This document shows, one piece after another, positions 1 to 11,659 of a stretch of 64,000 bases of DNA. A model generated the notes under the pieces. The model did not search any database, was not told the origin of the DNA, and saw only the letters and a list, made by a program, of their open reading frames with translations. The stretch is taken from contig NMRB01000679.1 in assembly GCA_002633025.1 (NCBI GenBank), positions 12,835-76,834 on the forward strand. Reading direction: 5' to 3'. Source of the stretch: Notospermus geniculatus. Taxonomy: Eukaryota > Nemertea > Pilidiophora > Heteronemertea > Lineidae. Every line of letters begins with the position of its first letter. Position 1 is the first letter of the stretch. The position numbers and the translations under genes were made by a program.

Positions 1-620
1 ACCTGGTTCCATTGGCGTCCGAGGGTGGCGCTGATTGAAGAACCGTGGTGGTGGACGATGACAAAAAACAGAATATTCTCAGCGATTCTGATGCGGTTTA
101 CATTATTTTTTGAGAGAAAGATAAAGAAAAGATGTTTTAAATAAATATTGAGGTGGAAGACTGTACAATAACAGTACAAAAAGGGTGGAGGACGGTGGTA
201 GACGGTGGTGGACGGTAATTAGCATGACCCTGGTTGTGACCCGATATTCAGCGTAGGCCTATGCACCAGAGCGGGGCATACTTGCAATCGCCCTGATTGC
301 ATTACATCTTGTTGAATTATGAATATGGAGAGTCTCATGAGTGAATAAAATTAGATGCGATTACTGGCAATTCTACAATTTTCAAGGCCACTCCATTTGG
401 GCCAAAGTTTCTGTACAGAAAAAAACAAGAAGGATAGTTTCTTCGAATAATATAATATTTTATTAGATAAATATTGATCACATATAGACTAAATTACATA
501 ATTTGGTGCAAAAATCACTTGGTTGTCATGCCGTCAACTGATTGCACAGGTACAAGTCGAAGGTATTTACAAAGGGAAGACTACAAAAGAAGGGGAAAAT
601 AGCAGGAGCCACCTGGTAGG
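1..620. other. Non-coding sequence, no gene seen
   Basis: Short GGTGGACGGTGG-like runs near 185-220, then AT-rich sequence without a recognisable gene. The first unit of a 42-bp minisatellite begins at 601. Confidence 0.5.
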
Positions 621-754
621 CCCATACAAAAGTAGAGGAGATAGCAGGAGCCACCTGGTGGGCCCATACAAAAGCAGGGTTGATAGCAGGAGCCACCTGG
701 TGGGCCCATACAAAAGCAGAGTTGATAGCAGGAGCCACCCGGTAGGCCCAAAGT
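601..754. repeat. 42-bp minisatellite, 4 units
   Basis: Units start at 601, 643, 685 and 727 with the core AGCAGGAGCCACCTGGT. The period is a multiple of three, so the plus strand reads as a 14-residue repeat (SRSHLVGPYKSR) from 523 to 756. That coding potential is probably incidental, because three frames stay open as a result of the repeat itself. Confidence 0.85.
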
Positions 755-2040
755 AAGACAGAACCAAGATAGAAGTCTTGGCAATTTGGCTTTCTTGGGT
801 GAGGAGTCATGTAGGAGTTCATCACAACTTGAACCAAAATGACGATGATGTACTGTAGTTAAAGTACAGCAAGTTTAATTCTAAATAGGGTGAACTATAT
901 ATCAGCAATGATATCTTCTGTACTTTAAGGAACGTATGCCCAGAGTGGTCCCTTTAAGTGGTGATTCTTGACGTCTTAGAGTGGTACATTGGGAGGAAAA
1001 TATATTTTGTGTGACGTTAGCATCATTGGGAGTTTATGGTCATCATGACCTGGCAGTTTTTCACGAATTTGGTGTCGTAAGGCAGCTTATAAATAGAAGA
1101 CCACTTCTGTTAGTTTACACCAATATTAAACACAAAGAAGTAACATAATCATCTACCATAGGTATAATGACCGAACCAGTCTAATGAATTTAAATTAACC
1201 ACGGTCAAATTAGACAGTTCCGTATTTAAACATCAATAAACCCATAAGGCACAAATTTTGATGAGTATTGCTAACTATTGTTCATCAGTCTTATAGCAAG
1301 TAGGACCCCCCATTCTGCCAATATTGAAGTTGTGAAAATCGACCAAAATGATCTTACACCACAACTGACTCCAAAAGTATAGGGCCTACTTTCCGGTCAA
1401 ATCATTCCTCAACTATCGGTATCAAAAAATAACACGCAAGTGAGAGCTGTTGGTCAGAATGGCAGAAAACACCCTCAAAACACTAAGTTGATGCCGTAAA
1501 TATCTTTGTGTCATTGTGGAAGATATCATAAAAACATGCATGAGAAAGCATTGGCATCTATAGGCACAGAGCAACATCACTACTGGACAGAAAGCAACTA
1601 GTCACTTATCACTCAGCATTTTTTCCAAAAGACCCTTTAAAAACTGAAGATAGTTTGGATCGCCACATATTTTTCTGAACTAGCTCCAAAGTTCAGAACT
1701 GATGACACCAACAATAGAACCACCAGAACATTTTCAAATGAATACCAATATTGAGAGTTCACGATTATTTTTTACACTTCTACGCATTTTCTTCTGTCCA
1801 TCATTTGACTAAGGTGCCACCCCTACTTCCTAGGATGTTAGATCATCAGCATGGCAGATGGAGGTGTAACAGCCATGAGACTAGGTCAAGTTGACAGTGA
1901 AATTTATCTGATCATGGTGTAAAGCTTATCCATTTGGAAGATGTCTGTAGAACATGTACGACATGTTGCATGTAATTATGTATGATTTGCCAAGGAAGCC
2001 TTCCAGAAGACCAGCAGACTATGTTCCGTAATGTCATAAA

Positions 2041-2187
2041 GGAATCAAACATAAAGGTTTAACTGTGAACGATGAAGTACCTGAGGGATACACTTCATGT
2101 GTTGCCACCAGATGTCTCTCACTGCCTGAATACTGTCCACATTTATAAACTGCTAAATTTGTAAGTTGAACCTTTATGTTTGATTCC
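2041..2187. mobile_element. Short inverted-repeat element, family A (147 bp)
   Basis: It begins GGAATCAAACATAAAGGTT and ends with the inverse, AACCTTTATGTTTGATTCC. There is no coding capacity, as in a MITE. Related copies lie at 4471-4616 and, split by other sequence, at 51237-51972. Confidence 0.75.
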
Positions 2188-2461
2188 GTTATGGTTAAGT
2201 GTAGACATGAAATTCACAGAGGTGAATTCACGAGCAAATGTGAACTGGTGTATGTGATGTGATTAGGGGGAGACTCGCCAAATTCTGAGGTCATCACATG
2301 GTTTCATGCTTCATCTCTTCACTGGACACAACTACTATGCGAGATATCAAGCGGTTTCCATGCACTTAGGCCTATTCCGATACATCCTACTGCTTCTGGC
2401 ATTTGTGTGATGACAGATTTCAAGATGTCCGCTTTGTGAAATTTAGCAAGGAGCAGTCTAA

Positions 2462-2780
2462 TGGTCCGGACACACCAAAAACATGCATTGAACGCAGAGG
2501 TTTCCGCCCACCTCCTGCGTGAAACGCTGCGGCATGGTGCTGCAGTTAAAATGGCTGAACCACGTGCGTACATAGCCGCACCCTCTGAGCATGCGCAGTG
2601 AGAAAAACCGCCGTGGCAAGCGCACTGGATAACTACAAAAGTTATTTTGGGCGGCGAGCGCACATCATTTTTTGCCGCGCATCTTTGGTGTGACCCTTTA
2701 TTGAAAATCCATTGAACCTTTTTTTGCGGCGGTGAACGTGCATTGTTTTTTGCCGTCGCGGTTTTGGTGTGAACGGGCCT
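2462..2780. mobile_element. Inverted-repeat element with TAA flanks (PIF/Harbinger-like MITE)
   Basis: The ends are imperfect inverted repeats: GGTCCGGACACACCAAAA on the left and the inverse of TTTTGGTGTGAACGGGCC on the right. TAA occurs at 2459-2461 and 2781-2783. TWA target duplications are typical of PIF/Harbinger. No transposase is present. Confidence 0.55.
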
Positions 2781-3073
2781 TAAGACAGGTTAACGCCCTC
2801 TGTAAGATAAAGCTCTCAGGTAAATTAACACTCTGTGTAAGTTCAGTTGCTTCTATCCCAGAAAATGACGCTGTTTCAAGTACCGGTATGTGGGGCATAC
2901 TTGATTCCCATGGAAGTCTCAGCATTAGATAAATTTGCTCTATGACGCGTGTTGACCGGACCAACAATGTAGGCCTACCCTAGATTTAAGTCACACCTTA
3001 ATTCACATTGTAGATTTAAGTCACACCTTAATTCGCATTGTTGGATCACCCATACAAAAGTAGAGGAGATGAT

Positions 3074-3183
3074 AGCAGGAGCCACCTGGTGGGCCCATAC
3101 AAAAGCAGGGTTGATAGCAGGAGCCACCTGGTGGGCCCATACAAAAGCAGAGTTGATAGCAGGAGCCACCCGGTAGGCCCAAA
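3074..3183. repeat. 42-bp minisatellite, 3 units (second copy)
   Basis: Units start at 3074, 3116 and 3158, the same core as at 601-754 with one unit fewer. Confidence 0.8.
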
Positions 3184-4470
3184 GTAAGACAGAACCAAGA
3201 TAGAAGTCTTGGCAATTTGGCTTTCTTGGGTGAGGAGTCATGTAGTTCATCACAACTTGAACCAAAATAACGATGATGTACTGTAGTTAAAGTACAGCAA
3301 GTTTAATTCTAAATAGGGTGAACTACATATCAGCAATGATATCTTCTGTACTTTAAGGAACGTATGCCCAGAGTGGTCCCTTTAAGTGGTGATTCTTGAC
3401 GTCTTAGAGTGTACATTGGGAGGAAAATATATTTTGTGTGACGTTAGCAAGCATCATTGGGAGTTTATGGTCATCATGACCTGGCAGTTTTTCAAGAATT
3501 TGGTTTCGTAAGGCAGCTTATAAATAGAAGACCACTTCTGTTAGTTTACACCAGTATTAAACACAAAGAAGTAACATAATCATCTACCATAGGTATAATG
3601 ACCGAACCAGTCTAATGAATTTCAATTAACCACGGTCAAATTAGACAGTTCCGTATTTAGACATCAATAAACCCATAAGGCACAAATTTTGATGAGTATT
3701 GCTAACTATTGTTCATCAGTCTTATAGCAAGTAGGACTCCCCATTCTGCCAATATTGAAGTTGTGAAAATCGACCAAAATGATCTTACACCACAAATGAC
3801 TCCAAAAGTATAGGGCCTACTTTCCAGTCAAATCATTCCTCAACTATCGGTATCAAAAAAGAGCTGTTGGTCAGTGATATTGTGCAGGCAGTGAGAATGG
3901 CAGAAAACACCCTCAAAACACTAAGTTGATGCCGTAAATATCTTTGTGTCATTGTGGAAGATATCATAAAAACATGCATGAGAAAGCATTGGCATCTATA
4001 GGCACAGAGCAACATCACTACTGGACAGAAAGCAACTAGTCTCTTATCACTTAGACCCTTTAAAAACTGATGATAGTTTGGATCGCCACATATTTTTCTG
4101 AAGTAGCTCCAAAGTTCAGAACTGATGACACCAACAATAGAACCACCAGAACATTTTCAAATGAATACCAATTTTGAGAGTTGACGATTATTTTTTACAC
4201 TTCTACGCATTTTCTTCTGTCCATCATTTGACTAAGGTGCCGCCCCTACTTCCTAGGATGTTACGTGTAGATCATCAGCATGGCAGATGGAGGTGTAACA
4301 GCCATGAGCCATAGGTCAAGTTGACAGTGAAATTTATCTGATCATGGTGTAAAGCTTATCCATTTGGAAGATGTCTGTAGAACATGTACGACATGTTGCA
4401 TGTAATTATGTATGATTTGCCAAGGAAGCCTTCCAGAAGACCAGCAGACTATGTTCCGTTATGTCATAAA

Positions 4471-4616
4471 GGAATCAAACATAAAGGTTTAACTGAACAA
4501 TGAAGTACCTGAGGGATACACTTCATGTGTTGCCACCAGATGTCCCTCACTGCCTGAATTACTGTCCACATTTATAAAATGCTAAATTTGTAAGTTGAAC
4601 CTTTATGTTTGATTCC
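4471..4616. mobile_element. Short inverted-repeat element, family A, second copy
   Basis: It is the counterpart of 2041-2187 in the second tandem copy, with the same terminal inverted repeats and a few differences inside. Confidence 0.75.
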
Positions 4617-4893
4617 TTTATGGTTAAGTGTAGACATGAAATTCACAGAGGTGAATTCACGAGCGAATGTGAACTGGTGTATGTGATGTGTTTAGAGGAG
4701 ACTCGCCAAATTCTGAGGTCATCACATGGTTTCATGCTTCATCTCTTCACTGGACACAACTACACGAGATATCAAGCGGTTTCCATGCATTTAGGCCTAT
4801 TCCAATACATCATACTGCTTCTGGCATTTGTGTGATGACAGATTTCAATGTTCAAGATGTCCTCTTTGTGCAATTTAGCAAGGACCAGCCTAA

Positions 4894-5236
4894 AGGTCCG
4901 AACACCAAAAATGCGCATTGAACGCAGGGGAAAGCGCCGTGGTTTCCGCCCACATACAGGGGTCACACCTCCCGCGTGAAACGCTGCGGCATGGTACTCA
5001 ACTGCAGTTAAAATGGCTGAACCACGTGCGTAGATAGCTGAACCCTCTGAGCATGCGCAGTGAGAAAAACCGTCGCGGCAAGCGCACTGGATAACCACAA
5101 AAGTTATTTCGGGCAGCGAGCGCACGTCATTTTTTACTGCGCATCTTTGGTGTGACCCTTTTATTGAAAATCCATTGAACCTTTTTTTGCGGCGGTGAAC
5201 GTGCATCGTTTTTTGCCATCGCGGTTTTGGTGTGAA
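4894..5236. mobile_element. Second copy of the TAA-flanked element, right end deleted
   Basis: It is the counterpart of 2462-2780. It keeps the left end after TAA (AGGTCCGAACACCAAAA) but lacks about ten bases at the right end, including the second TAA. The interior is slightly longer. Confidence 0.5.
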
Positions 5237-5427
5237 GACAGGTTAACGCCCTCTGTAAGATAAAGCTCTCAGGTAAATTAACACTCTGTGTAAGTTCAGT
5301 TGCTTCTATCCCAGAAAATGACGCTGTTTCAAGTACCGGTATGTGGGGCATACTTGATTCCAATGGTTGACCGGACCAACAATGTACCCTAGATTTAAGT
5401 CACACCTTAATTCACATTGTTGGATCA

Positions 5428-6360
5428 TTAACATGATAAAGAGATATATTTTTCTCCATAAGTTTTCTTTATTTAAGATAGACTGGGATTTTGAACCGGA
5501 ACCCCCCCCAAAAAAAAACTTTGCATTTTGACCTTGACAATGAAACAGGGCCAAAACCATGATTATGATTATTGCATTGATACCATGGAAACGAATGCAC
5601 CCTTGTTTCCAGGAAAAATGCAGATATGATTGACAGGTAATTCATGATACAAAATAACGCCTGGGGTCAGGTTTGAAATGGTTTGCATTCCTGTTGCCAA
5701 ATAAGGCTGCTTAGTTACCACGGTGTGTCTCGTAGTCTGAAAAATACGGTATTACTAAAGAAAGCCAATTTGTCAATGTAAAGATCGACAGAAACCATTG
5801 GTAAAGTTCAAAGGACTGGACCTACACGTATAACATACTACCGAAATATATATACAAGGAAGCAATTTACAGCATCAGTGGGTTGAGGTAACTAAACACA
5901 GCAGGAATAATCTTGGGTCTTGCGTTTCCACGGGCAAAAGAACTGAAATCAACTCCTTTTAACCCCATGAAGGTCAAATCAAGAAAATTTATGACAGATG
6001 GCAACATTTCACACCAAATGCCGGGCCTCAAGATTAAATATTTTATGACGATGACATAGAAATAGTGGTGTTGCAATTAAATTGCTTGTTGTCATGATTG
6101 CAGTTTGAAGTGATTTCTAATGCTAAGCGACACTTTGGTGAAATGTCGTCAATTGTCACAGAAATAAATGGTGAAAGGAATAGAAAGTTATGGATGATGT
6201 ACATGTACATAAGAAATGGCCGTGATTTCACAAAATAACCACAATGGCAGTCCATTTAACATGACAGAAATCAGGAGGTAACGTCAGGTCAGAAATGTAA
6301 TGAAGCTCCAACTATTACTGTCTTAGAACATCTCTGGACAAATATAAACATTATTGCAGA
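5428..6360. other. Non-coding sequence, no gene or clear repeat seen
   Basis: It is AT-rich, with an A/C homopolymer around 5502-5518. I see no splice-bounded coding block or inverted-repeat element. Confidence 0.4.
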
Positions 6361-6571
6361 GACATACAGGTCCTATCAATTTTCTTTCTGTATCCCAAGT
6401 TTCAAAGAATTTTGTACAAAGAATAATTTCCTATAGAAACTGACTGGAGGATCGCTCACTTCATTTGCTCTGTGATTTTGACACGAAAAATATCCTTGTA
6501 TCAGGCTAATACCAAAACCTCAAGTCTTCCCATACATATGACAAATTAGCAAATTTCATCAAGTACATGTA

Positions 6572-6839
6572 CAGCACGTTGCACAATTGACCTCCCTTCT
6601 GCGCCGCGCACCATCCGCGTACCACATGTAGCGTCATGTGCGTACCGTCCTTGTATCTTCCGAGGACGTGGCGCAGCGTCATGGAAGGCACGCAGTGAAG
6701 ACATAATGTCATTCACCCGACGTCACGCAACAGAGACGCGTGGCGCACCCGTACCATAGGTGATGAACTGAAGCATACTTTCCGCGTCACGTTCGCAGCA
6801 GGTACGCGGATAAAGGGAGGTCAATTGTGCAAGGTGCTG
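6572..6839. mobile_element. TA-flanked inverted-repeat element, family B (268 bp)
   Basis: The ends are CAGCACGTTGCACAATTGAC and the inverse of GTCAATTGTGCAAGGTGCTG. It is flanked by TA; the empty site in the sister copy reads CATCAAGTACTCTTC (7828-7842). The left flank has six extra bases. The interior is GC-richer with repeated CGTACC and CACGTCG-like words. Another copy is at 51537-51801. Confidence 0.8.
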
Positions 6840-7127
6840 TACTCTTCATCATGTTCTTCCTATGCAGCAATAAAAAAGAAAACAGAGGCAATAATCATGT
6901 CATCCATACTTAACCACAACATAGTTGTCACTCAGGGATTCTGCAAGGATTCTAATGAAGCAGTTAGGACCTAGTGTGGTACATACCCTGTGAAGTATGC
7001 AACAGAAGTCTCTGCTTGGTTTAAGATTTGTAAAGTTGAATAGAGAATGCCTTTCTTTCATATTTTCAAGACTGTTAAAAATTTTCCGCTTTGAAAATAC
7101 AAAGGACCATGAGCAGGACTACATATA

Positions 7128-7360
7128 CTGTGCTCGCAGAGTTATGCCAGAGTGGACTACATATCCACCCATTACCATATCACTTGGTCACGCCGTGTCC
7201 TACGACTAACCACAATGTTGGTTTCATGTTTTTAATATGAATGATCCTGAGACATGCCCCTAAACCCAATCTTTGTTTTTGGCCCATACCTTCCGTATAG
7301 GCCTACATAAGGCTAGGCCTATAGAACCGCCCCCACTCCGGCATAACTCCGCGACCACAG
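7128..7360. mobile_element. TA-flanked inverted-repeat element (233 bp), family C
   Basis: The ends are CTGTGCTCGCAGAGTTATGC and the inverse of GCATAACTCCGCGACCACAG, inverted repeats of about 28 bp. TA lies at 7126-7127 and 7361-7362. The sister copy has the uninterrupted site ACATATATTTTGC at 8548-8560. This is a Tc1/mariner-style target duplication. Confidence 0.85.
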
Positions 7361-7966
7361 TATTTCGCAACAAAATGTACTCTTCGCTGCAGATTGATAG
7401 GTGTGGTTATTTTGTAATCTCACGTTTGGCATGCAATGTTTAAGGGCTCTGCTGTCAAACCTCCATGAGCAGGAGCCCCATTTCTCCTTGAGGGACAAAA
7501 CTCAAGTCCTGAATATGCCAGTGTAGAAATCTAAAAGGAAAATAGCAGCTATCGAGTAAAAAGCCTCTCATGGTCCTTAAAATTTTTCAACTGGGGCAGT
7601 ATACAGACTGGTGTAAAAGACATACAGGTCCTATCAATTTTCTTTCTGTATCCCAAGTTTCAAAGAATTTTGTACAAAGAATAATTTCCTATAGAAACTG
7701 ACTGGAGGATTTCTCACTTCATTTGCTCTGTGATTTTGACACGAAAAATATCCTTGTATCAGGCTAATACCAAAACCTCAAATCTTCCCATTTGCACTAC
7801 CGATACATACGACAAATTAGCAAATTTCATCAAGTACTCTTCAACATGTTCTTCCTATGCAGCAATAAAAAAGAAAACAGGCAATAATCATGTCATCCAT
7901 ACTTAACCACAACATAGTTGTCACTCAGGGATTCTGCAAGGATTCTAATGAAGCAGTTCGGACCTA

Positions 7967-8398
7967 CTCTTCATTCCACATCCCAGTGGCGCCAGGTTTA
8001 TCAAGGATATCTCCGCAACTGCTGTGTCAAATTTGGCATACCATACATCAATTGATTTGTCTTTTTTGCCGCTACAGCCATCATCACTGTCACTTTCCCG
8101 AAAAATTTGACAGAAAAAGTTCTTTCACAAATCACTGTTTGTGTTAACGGCCGAAATGGTGGACATTTTGAAATGTCGCAATGCATCGCGCACGTGTAAA
8201 CTGCACTGAACACCATGGCGAAATGACATGGGTTTTGAGAAAGGGATCTGTTATGTCGGCCTTGCGCGAAAAATGAAGATAGCAGAAAGATACCGACAAG
8301 AAAGACAAGTCAATTGATGTATGGTATGTCGAATTTGACCCAGTCGTTGTGGAGCTATTGTTGATAAACCTCGCGCCACTCGGAAGTGGAATGGAGAG
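7967..8398. mobile_element. TA-flanked inverted-repeat element (432 bp), family D
   Basis: The ends are CTCTTCATTCCAC...GGCGC and the inverse of GCGCCACT...GTGGAATGGAGAG. TA lies at 7965-7966 and 8399-8400. The sister copy shows the empty site GGACCTAGTGTGG near 6968-6980. No transposase is seen. A diverged relative lies at 20301-20730. Confidence 0.85.
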
Positions 8399-8770
8399 TA
8401 GTGTGGTACATACCCTGTGAAGTATGCAACAGAAGTCTCTGCTTGGTTTAAGATTTGTAAAGTTGAATAGAGAATGCCTTTCTTTCATATTTTCAAGACT
8501 GATAAAAATTTTCCACTTTGAAAATAAGAAGGACCATGAGCAGGACTACATATATTTTGCAACAAAATGTACTCTCTTCGCTGCAGATTGATGTATGGTT
8601 ATTTTGTAATCTCACGTTTGGCATGCAATGTTTAAGGGCTCTGCTGTCAAACCTCCAATACCAGAACCTCCATCAGGACCCCCATTTCTCCTTGAGGGAC
8701 AAAACTCAAGTCCTGAATATGCCAGTGTGGAAATCTAAAAGGAAAATAGCAGCTATCGAGTAAAAAGCCT

Positions 8771-9265
8771 AAACTATACAAATATACTAAAAATGCATAC
8801 ATAATATATATTTATATATTTATATAATATATATTCATAATTATATTACACTTTCATGATGACCTCTAGGGCATGGGTTACGTGACCTTGTATTCCAAAA
8901 TATCCGTAAGACCTAAAAACGACTTACAAACAAGTCAAAGTGAACTTAAAAATGTTTCAATTATGTAAAGACAATCAAATATTTTGAATTGTGAAACCGA
9001 AGTAGACTTAATAAAATCATGATTATGAAAGTAATCTCAATCAACTGACAGAGTTTGGGGGCTTCCATTCCACTACCTAACCCAGTACCCAAACACAAGC
9101 AAGGACATGATCGCCTGTTTGTGATTTTCTCAAAGAGCGAGCTTGTATGGAAATCAAATGAAGGAAGTATGTTCATGTCTGTAGTCAAAAAATATTACAT
9201 GAATTTTTTTCCAAACTTTCCTGTTCTTTTGGCAGATGGTGGCATCAGGCATTGCCAAAGCACAA
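8771..9265. other. AT-rich non-coding sequence
   Basis: It contains a TATATATTTATATATTTATA run at about 8800-8845. A plus-strand reading from 9055 to 9282 is open for 75 codons but matches no family I know. Confidence 0.4.
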
Positions 9266-9397
9266 CAGTGGTACTGGCCTGAGTGAGACACTTGGCAGTA
9301 CCCTGATCACAGTGGTACTGGGCTGAGTGAGACACTTGGCAGTACCCTGATCACAGTGGTACTGGGCTGAGTGAGACACTTGGCAGTACCCTGATCT
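9266..9397. repeat. 44-bp minisatellite, 3 units
   Basis: Units start at 9266, 9310 and 9354 with the core CAGTGGTACTGGGCTGAGTG. Each unit contains GGTACTG and CAGTACC, so each can fold on itself. Confidence 0.85.
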
Positions 9398-9691
9398 TAT
9401 TGTTTGGACTTGAAGGAGACTCAAAAGCACTCATAGCCTCCTCTTTTGATATGAGTAGAGAGCAAGTTTTTGATATGTTGGTCTCTCTTGTTCAGATATC
9501 GTCGTCAAATTACAACACTAGACTTCCTTCTGCGTCCTGATAAGAAAGAGACAGTTCAAATAATCATGTGGTATCCCAAGGAATATCTGTTAAATATACA
9601 AGAATTTTACAACAAAATTAGATTGAAAAACTTTAAACATGGGTACCTCAATGCTGTGTATGCGAATTCACCAAAAAGTTCACAGTCCTAA

Positions 9692-9821
9692 GGCCCCTAT
9701 TACACAGAAGTATACGGTATAGGAAAACGCCGGTTAACAAAGGCTTCAAATTGATTCACGACCGTGAAGCCATTGTTAAATGGCATTTTCGTATACCGTA
9801 TACTTCTATGTAATAGGGGCC
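9692..9821. mobile_element. TAA-flanked hairpin element (130 bp), PIF/Harbinger-like MITE
   Basis: It begins GGCCCCTATTACACAGAAGT and ends with the near-perfect inverse, ACTTCTATGTAATAGGGGCC. TAA duplications lie at 9689-9691 and 9822-9824. It is almost wholly palindromic with the inner arm TATACGGTATA and has no coding capacity. Confidence 0.8.
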
Positions 9822-9824
9822 TAA

Positions 9825-11110
9825 AGTCAATGGGCTATTGGCCGTCCCAAATGTGGCCATGATTATCAACTTTAGAACTCAGAATGATGAGTAGGACCAT
9901 GAGACAGTGAACACTGCAAAGGATTTAAAACAGATACACCAATTTGCCAGACCAATTTGCCAGACCAAAGTATACTAAAGTCTGGCAACATCTATCTTCG
10001 ACCTAATGGAATGCGGAAGTCATGTAATGTGACAGAGCTTTGCGGTTTATAATCGTGCCTGTCGATGACTGGTGGTCGTTCCCCGATTGTTCGCGTTGTC
10101 CACCGGTCATTCAATAGCCGCGTGTGATTAAAGGTCCGTGGAAAATCCAACGATCAATTTCCTACCTTCCGCATTCCATTACCGGTAGGTCAAAGATAGA
10201 TGTTGCCAGACTTTATACTGGATGAAGGAGGATAAAGCAAGTTCCTTTAAAGATAAAATCCTTCAAAAAAAGTTCAAATCCAATCGATTCTGCCTCAGCA
10301 ACACAATCCTCTGATTATTACATTGATAGAGATACAAGTAAATTTCTGATGGCAGGAATGAGTAACATATGAAATACTCAAACTTCACTTGTGTGGCCTT
10401 GATATTTCAACTGATGATATAGGCCTAGTCTTCCAAGTAGCCAGTGTTTTAATGTATTTCAGGCCTCAATGTTTTACAGTTGATATGTCACATAAATGGC
10501 ACAAAGACCAGTAAAACCAGAATTTTGAATGAAGAACTGTGCTAAAATCAGAAAACAGAGACAACATATGAAGTTTCTAATCAGGATTTTTTGATATTGC
10601 ACATAAAAATTAGAAAGGCAAGCTATTGGCCATGGTCTTGAATGAAAGGGTATGAACTGATGTTACCGGTACCGGTACTCTGTGTGTGTCGGTCGACATC
10701 ATCTCAAACTGGTGCTATGCTGATGGAGACATTTGAGGAAATATTGTTTATTTTAGTTATCTGACGTATTTACTAATCACTATCCTTCGGTTGTACAAAT
10801 TTTAGGACTCAGAATGCAAGAAATGGAGAAATCTCTTCATTGTGACAATGGTGGTCAGTGAGTTAAGTAACGCCGTGGCATTGCAAACTTGCGCAGCCAG
10901 AAAGTGACAATGAACTTTAAGGAAGATCAGTAGGTGTCCTCAAAGAATCGCGCAGAATTGTCAGGTGTAAAGAAGACAGCTATAAGGGGTCTGGTGATGT
11001 AAAAAGCGTGCGTTCAGGGGTCTGACGTAGCTTTTCAGGGAAGAACTGAATCATAGATTCCTTGTAGTATTTGGGTATTTCACAAGAACTGTCAATCAAC
11101 TTTGTTTTTT
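9825..11110. other. Non-coding sequence, no gene seen
   Basis: Two related words about 220 bp apart face each other: AAAGTCTGGCAACATCTATC near 9969 and its inverse GATAGATGTTGCCAGACTTT near 10194. This suggests a further inverted-repeat element at about 9965-10215. The rest shows nothing I can name. Confidence 0.4.
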
Positions 11111-11173
11111 CATTTGATGTGGTCTAATTTTCATTTGATGTGGTCTAATTTTCATTTGATGTGGTCTAATTTT
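11111..11173. repeat. 21-bp tandem repeat, 3 units
   Basis: Three units of CATTTGATGTGGTCTAATTTT start at 11111, 11132 and 11153 with no differences. Confidence 0.9.
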
Positions 11174-11203
11174 GCAAGGAAATCACATCCCATTGCACAA
11201 AAT

Positions 11204-11455
11204 GGCCCGTATGCACCAGTTCACGCTAAGTTTTATCTCAATTCCAGCTATTAGCAAATCTTTAACTTAAGCTGAAATTCCGCTTATCCCAACTTAAGCT
11301 ACAGCACATTTGAGATACTTAAACCACCCTCCGACGTTGTTTAAGCCACACTTGAAGCTTAGCTTCATTTGGTGCATACTGAGTTCAAGTTCAGTTCCAA
11401 CTTAAGTTCGACTTGAGCTCAATTTCGGCTTAAGACGCAGTGGTGCATACGGGCC
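11204..11455. mobile_element. Inverted-repeat element with GGCCCGTATGCACCA ends (252 bp)
   Basis: The left end is GGCCCGTATGCACCAGTTCA and the right end is the inverse of TGGTGCATACGGGCC. The interior is rich in CTTAAGC-like words in both orientations. The termini match the inner element at 16703-16850. Confidence 0.7.
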
Positions 11456-11659
11456 TATGAGTTTATCTGTAAGGAGGTCTTTGTGGCATGAATACACCAA
11501 GTAGCACGCCATTTTTCTAGAATGAAATGGTCCATTGACCATGTGCTCACCTGGGTGAATGTACCAGAAGAGCGAACGACAAGTGTCAAGTCAACGTGTT
11601 CCAGGGAAACATCATACCAGGTTAGAACTTTCTTTGTGGTACTGTTCATATGTTATGAG

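Larger units (their letters stand above)
621..5427. repeat. Pair of adjacent ~2.4-kb copies (621-3048 and 3049-5427)
   Basis: The two halves align almost end to end with scattered substitutions and small indels. Both begin at the CCCATACAAAAGTAGAGG block of the 42-bp minisatellite and end at CATTGTTGGATCA. The first copy has four 42-bp units and the second three. Each carries the two short inverted-repeat elements listed separately. It is either a recent tandem duplication or two alleles joined in assembly. Confidence 0.85.
6361..8770. repeat. Pair of near-identical ~0.7-kb copies with different insertions (6361-7566, 7619-8770)
   Basis: Both copies begin GACATACAGGTCCTATCAA and end GCAGCTATCGAGTAAAAAGC. 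The first carries insertions at 6572-6839 and 7128-7360; the second carries one at 7967-8398. Without these the copies are about 700-720 bp and nearly identical. Each insertion site is empty in the other copy. Confidence 0.9.

Noticed and set aside
526-837. Three overlapping minus-strand open readings of 66-103 codons
   Set aside because: They come from the 42-bp repeat keeping several frames open; composition and duplication history argue against a gene.
9266-9397. Possible CRISPR-like array
   Set aside because: Only three contiguous 44-bp units without distinct spacers, in animal DNA; an ordinary minisatellite.
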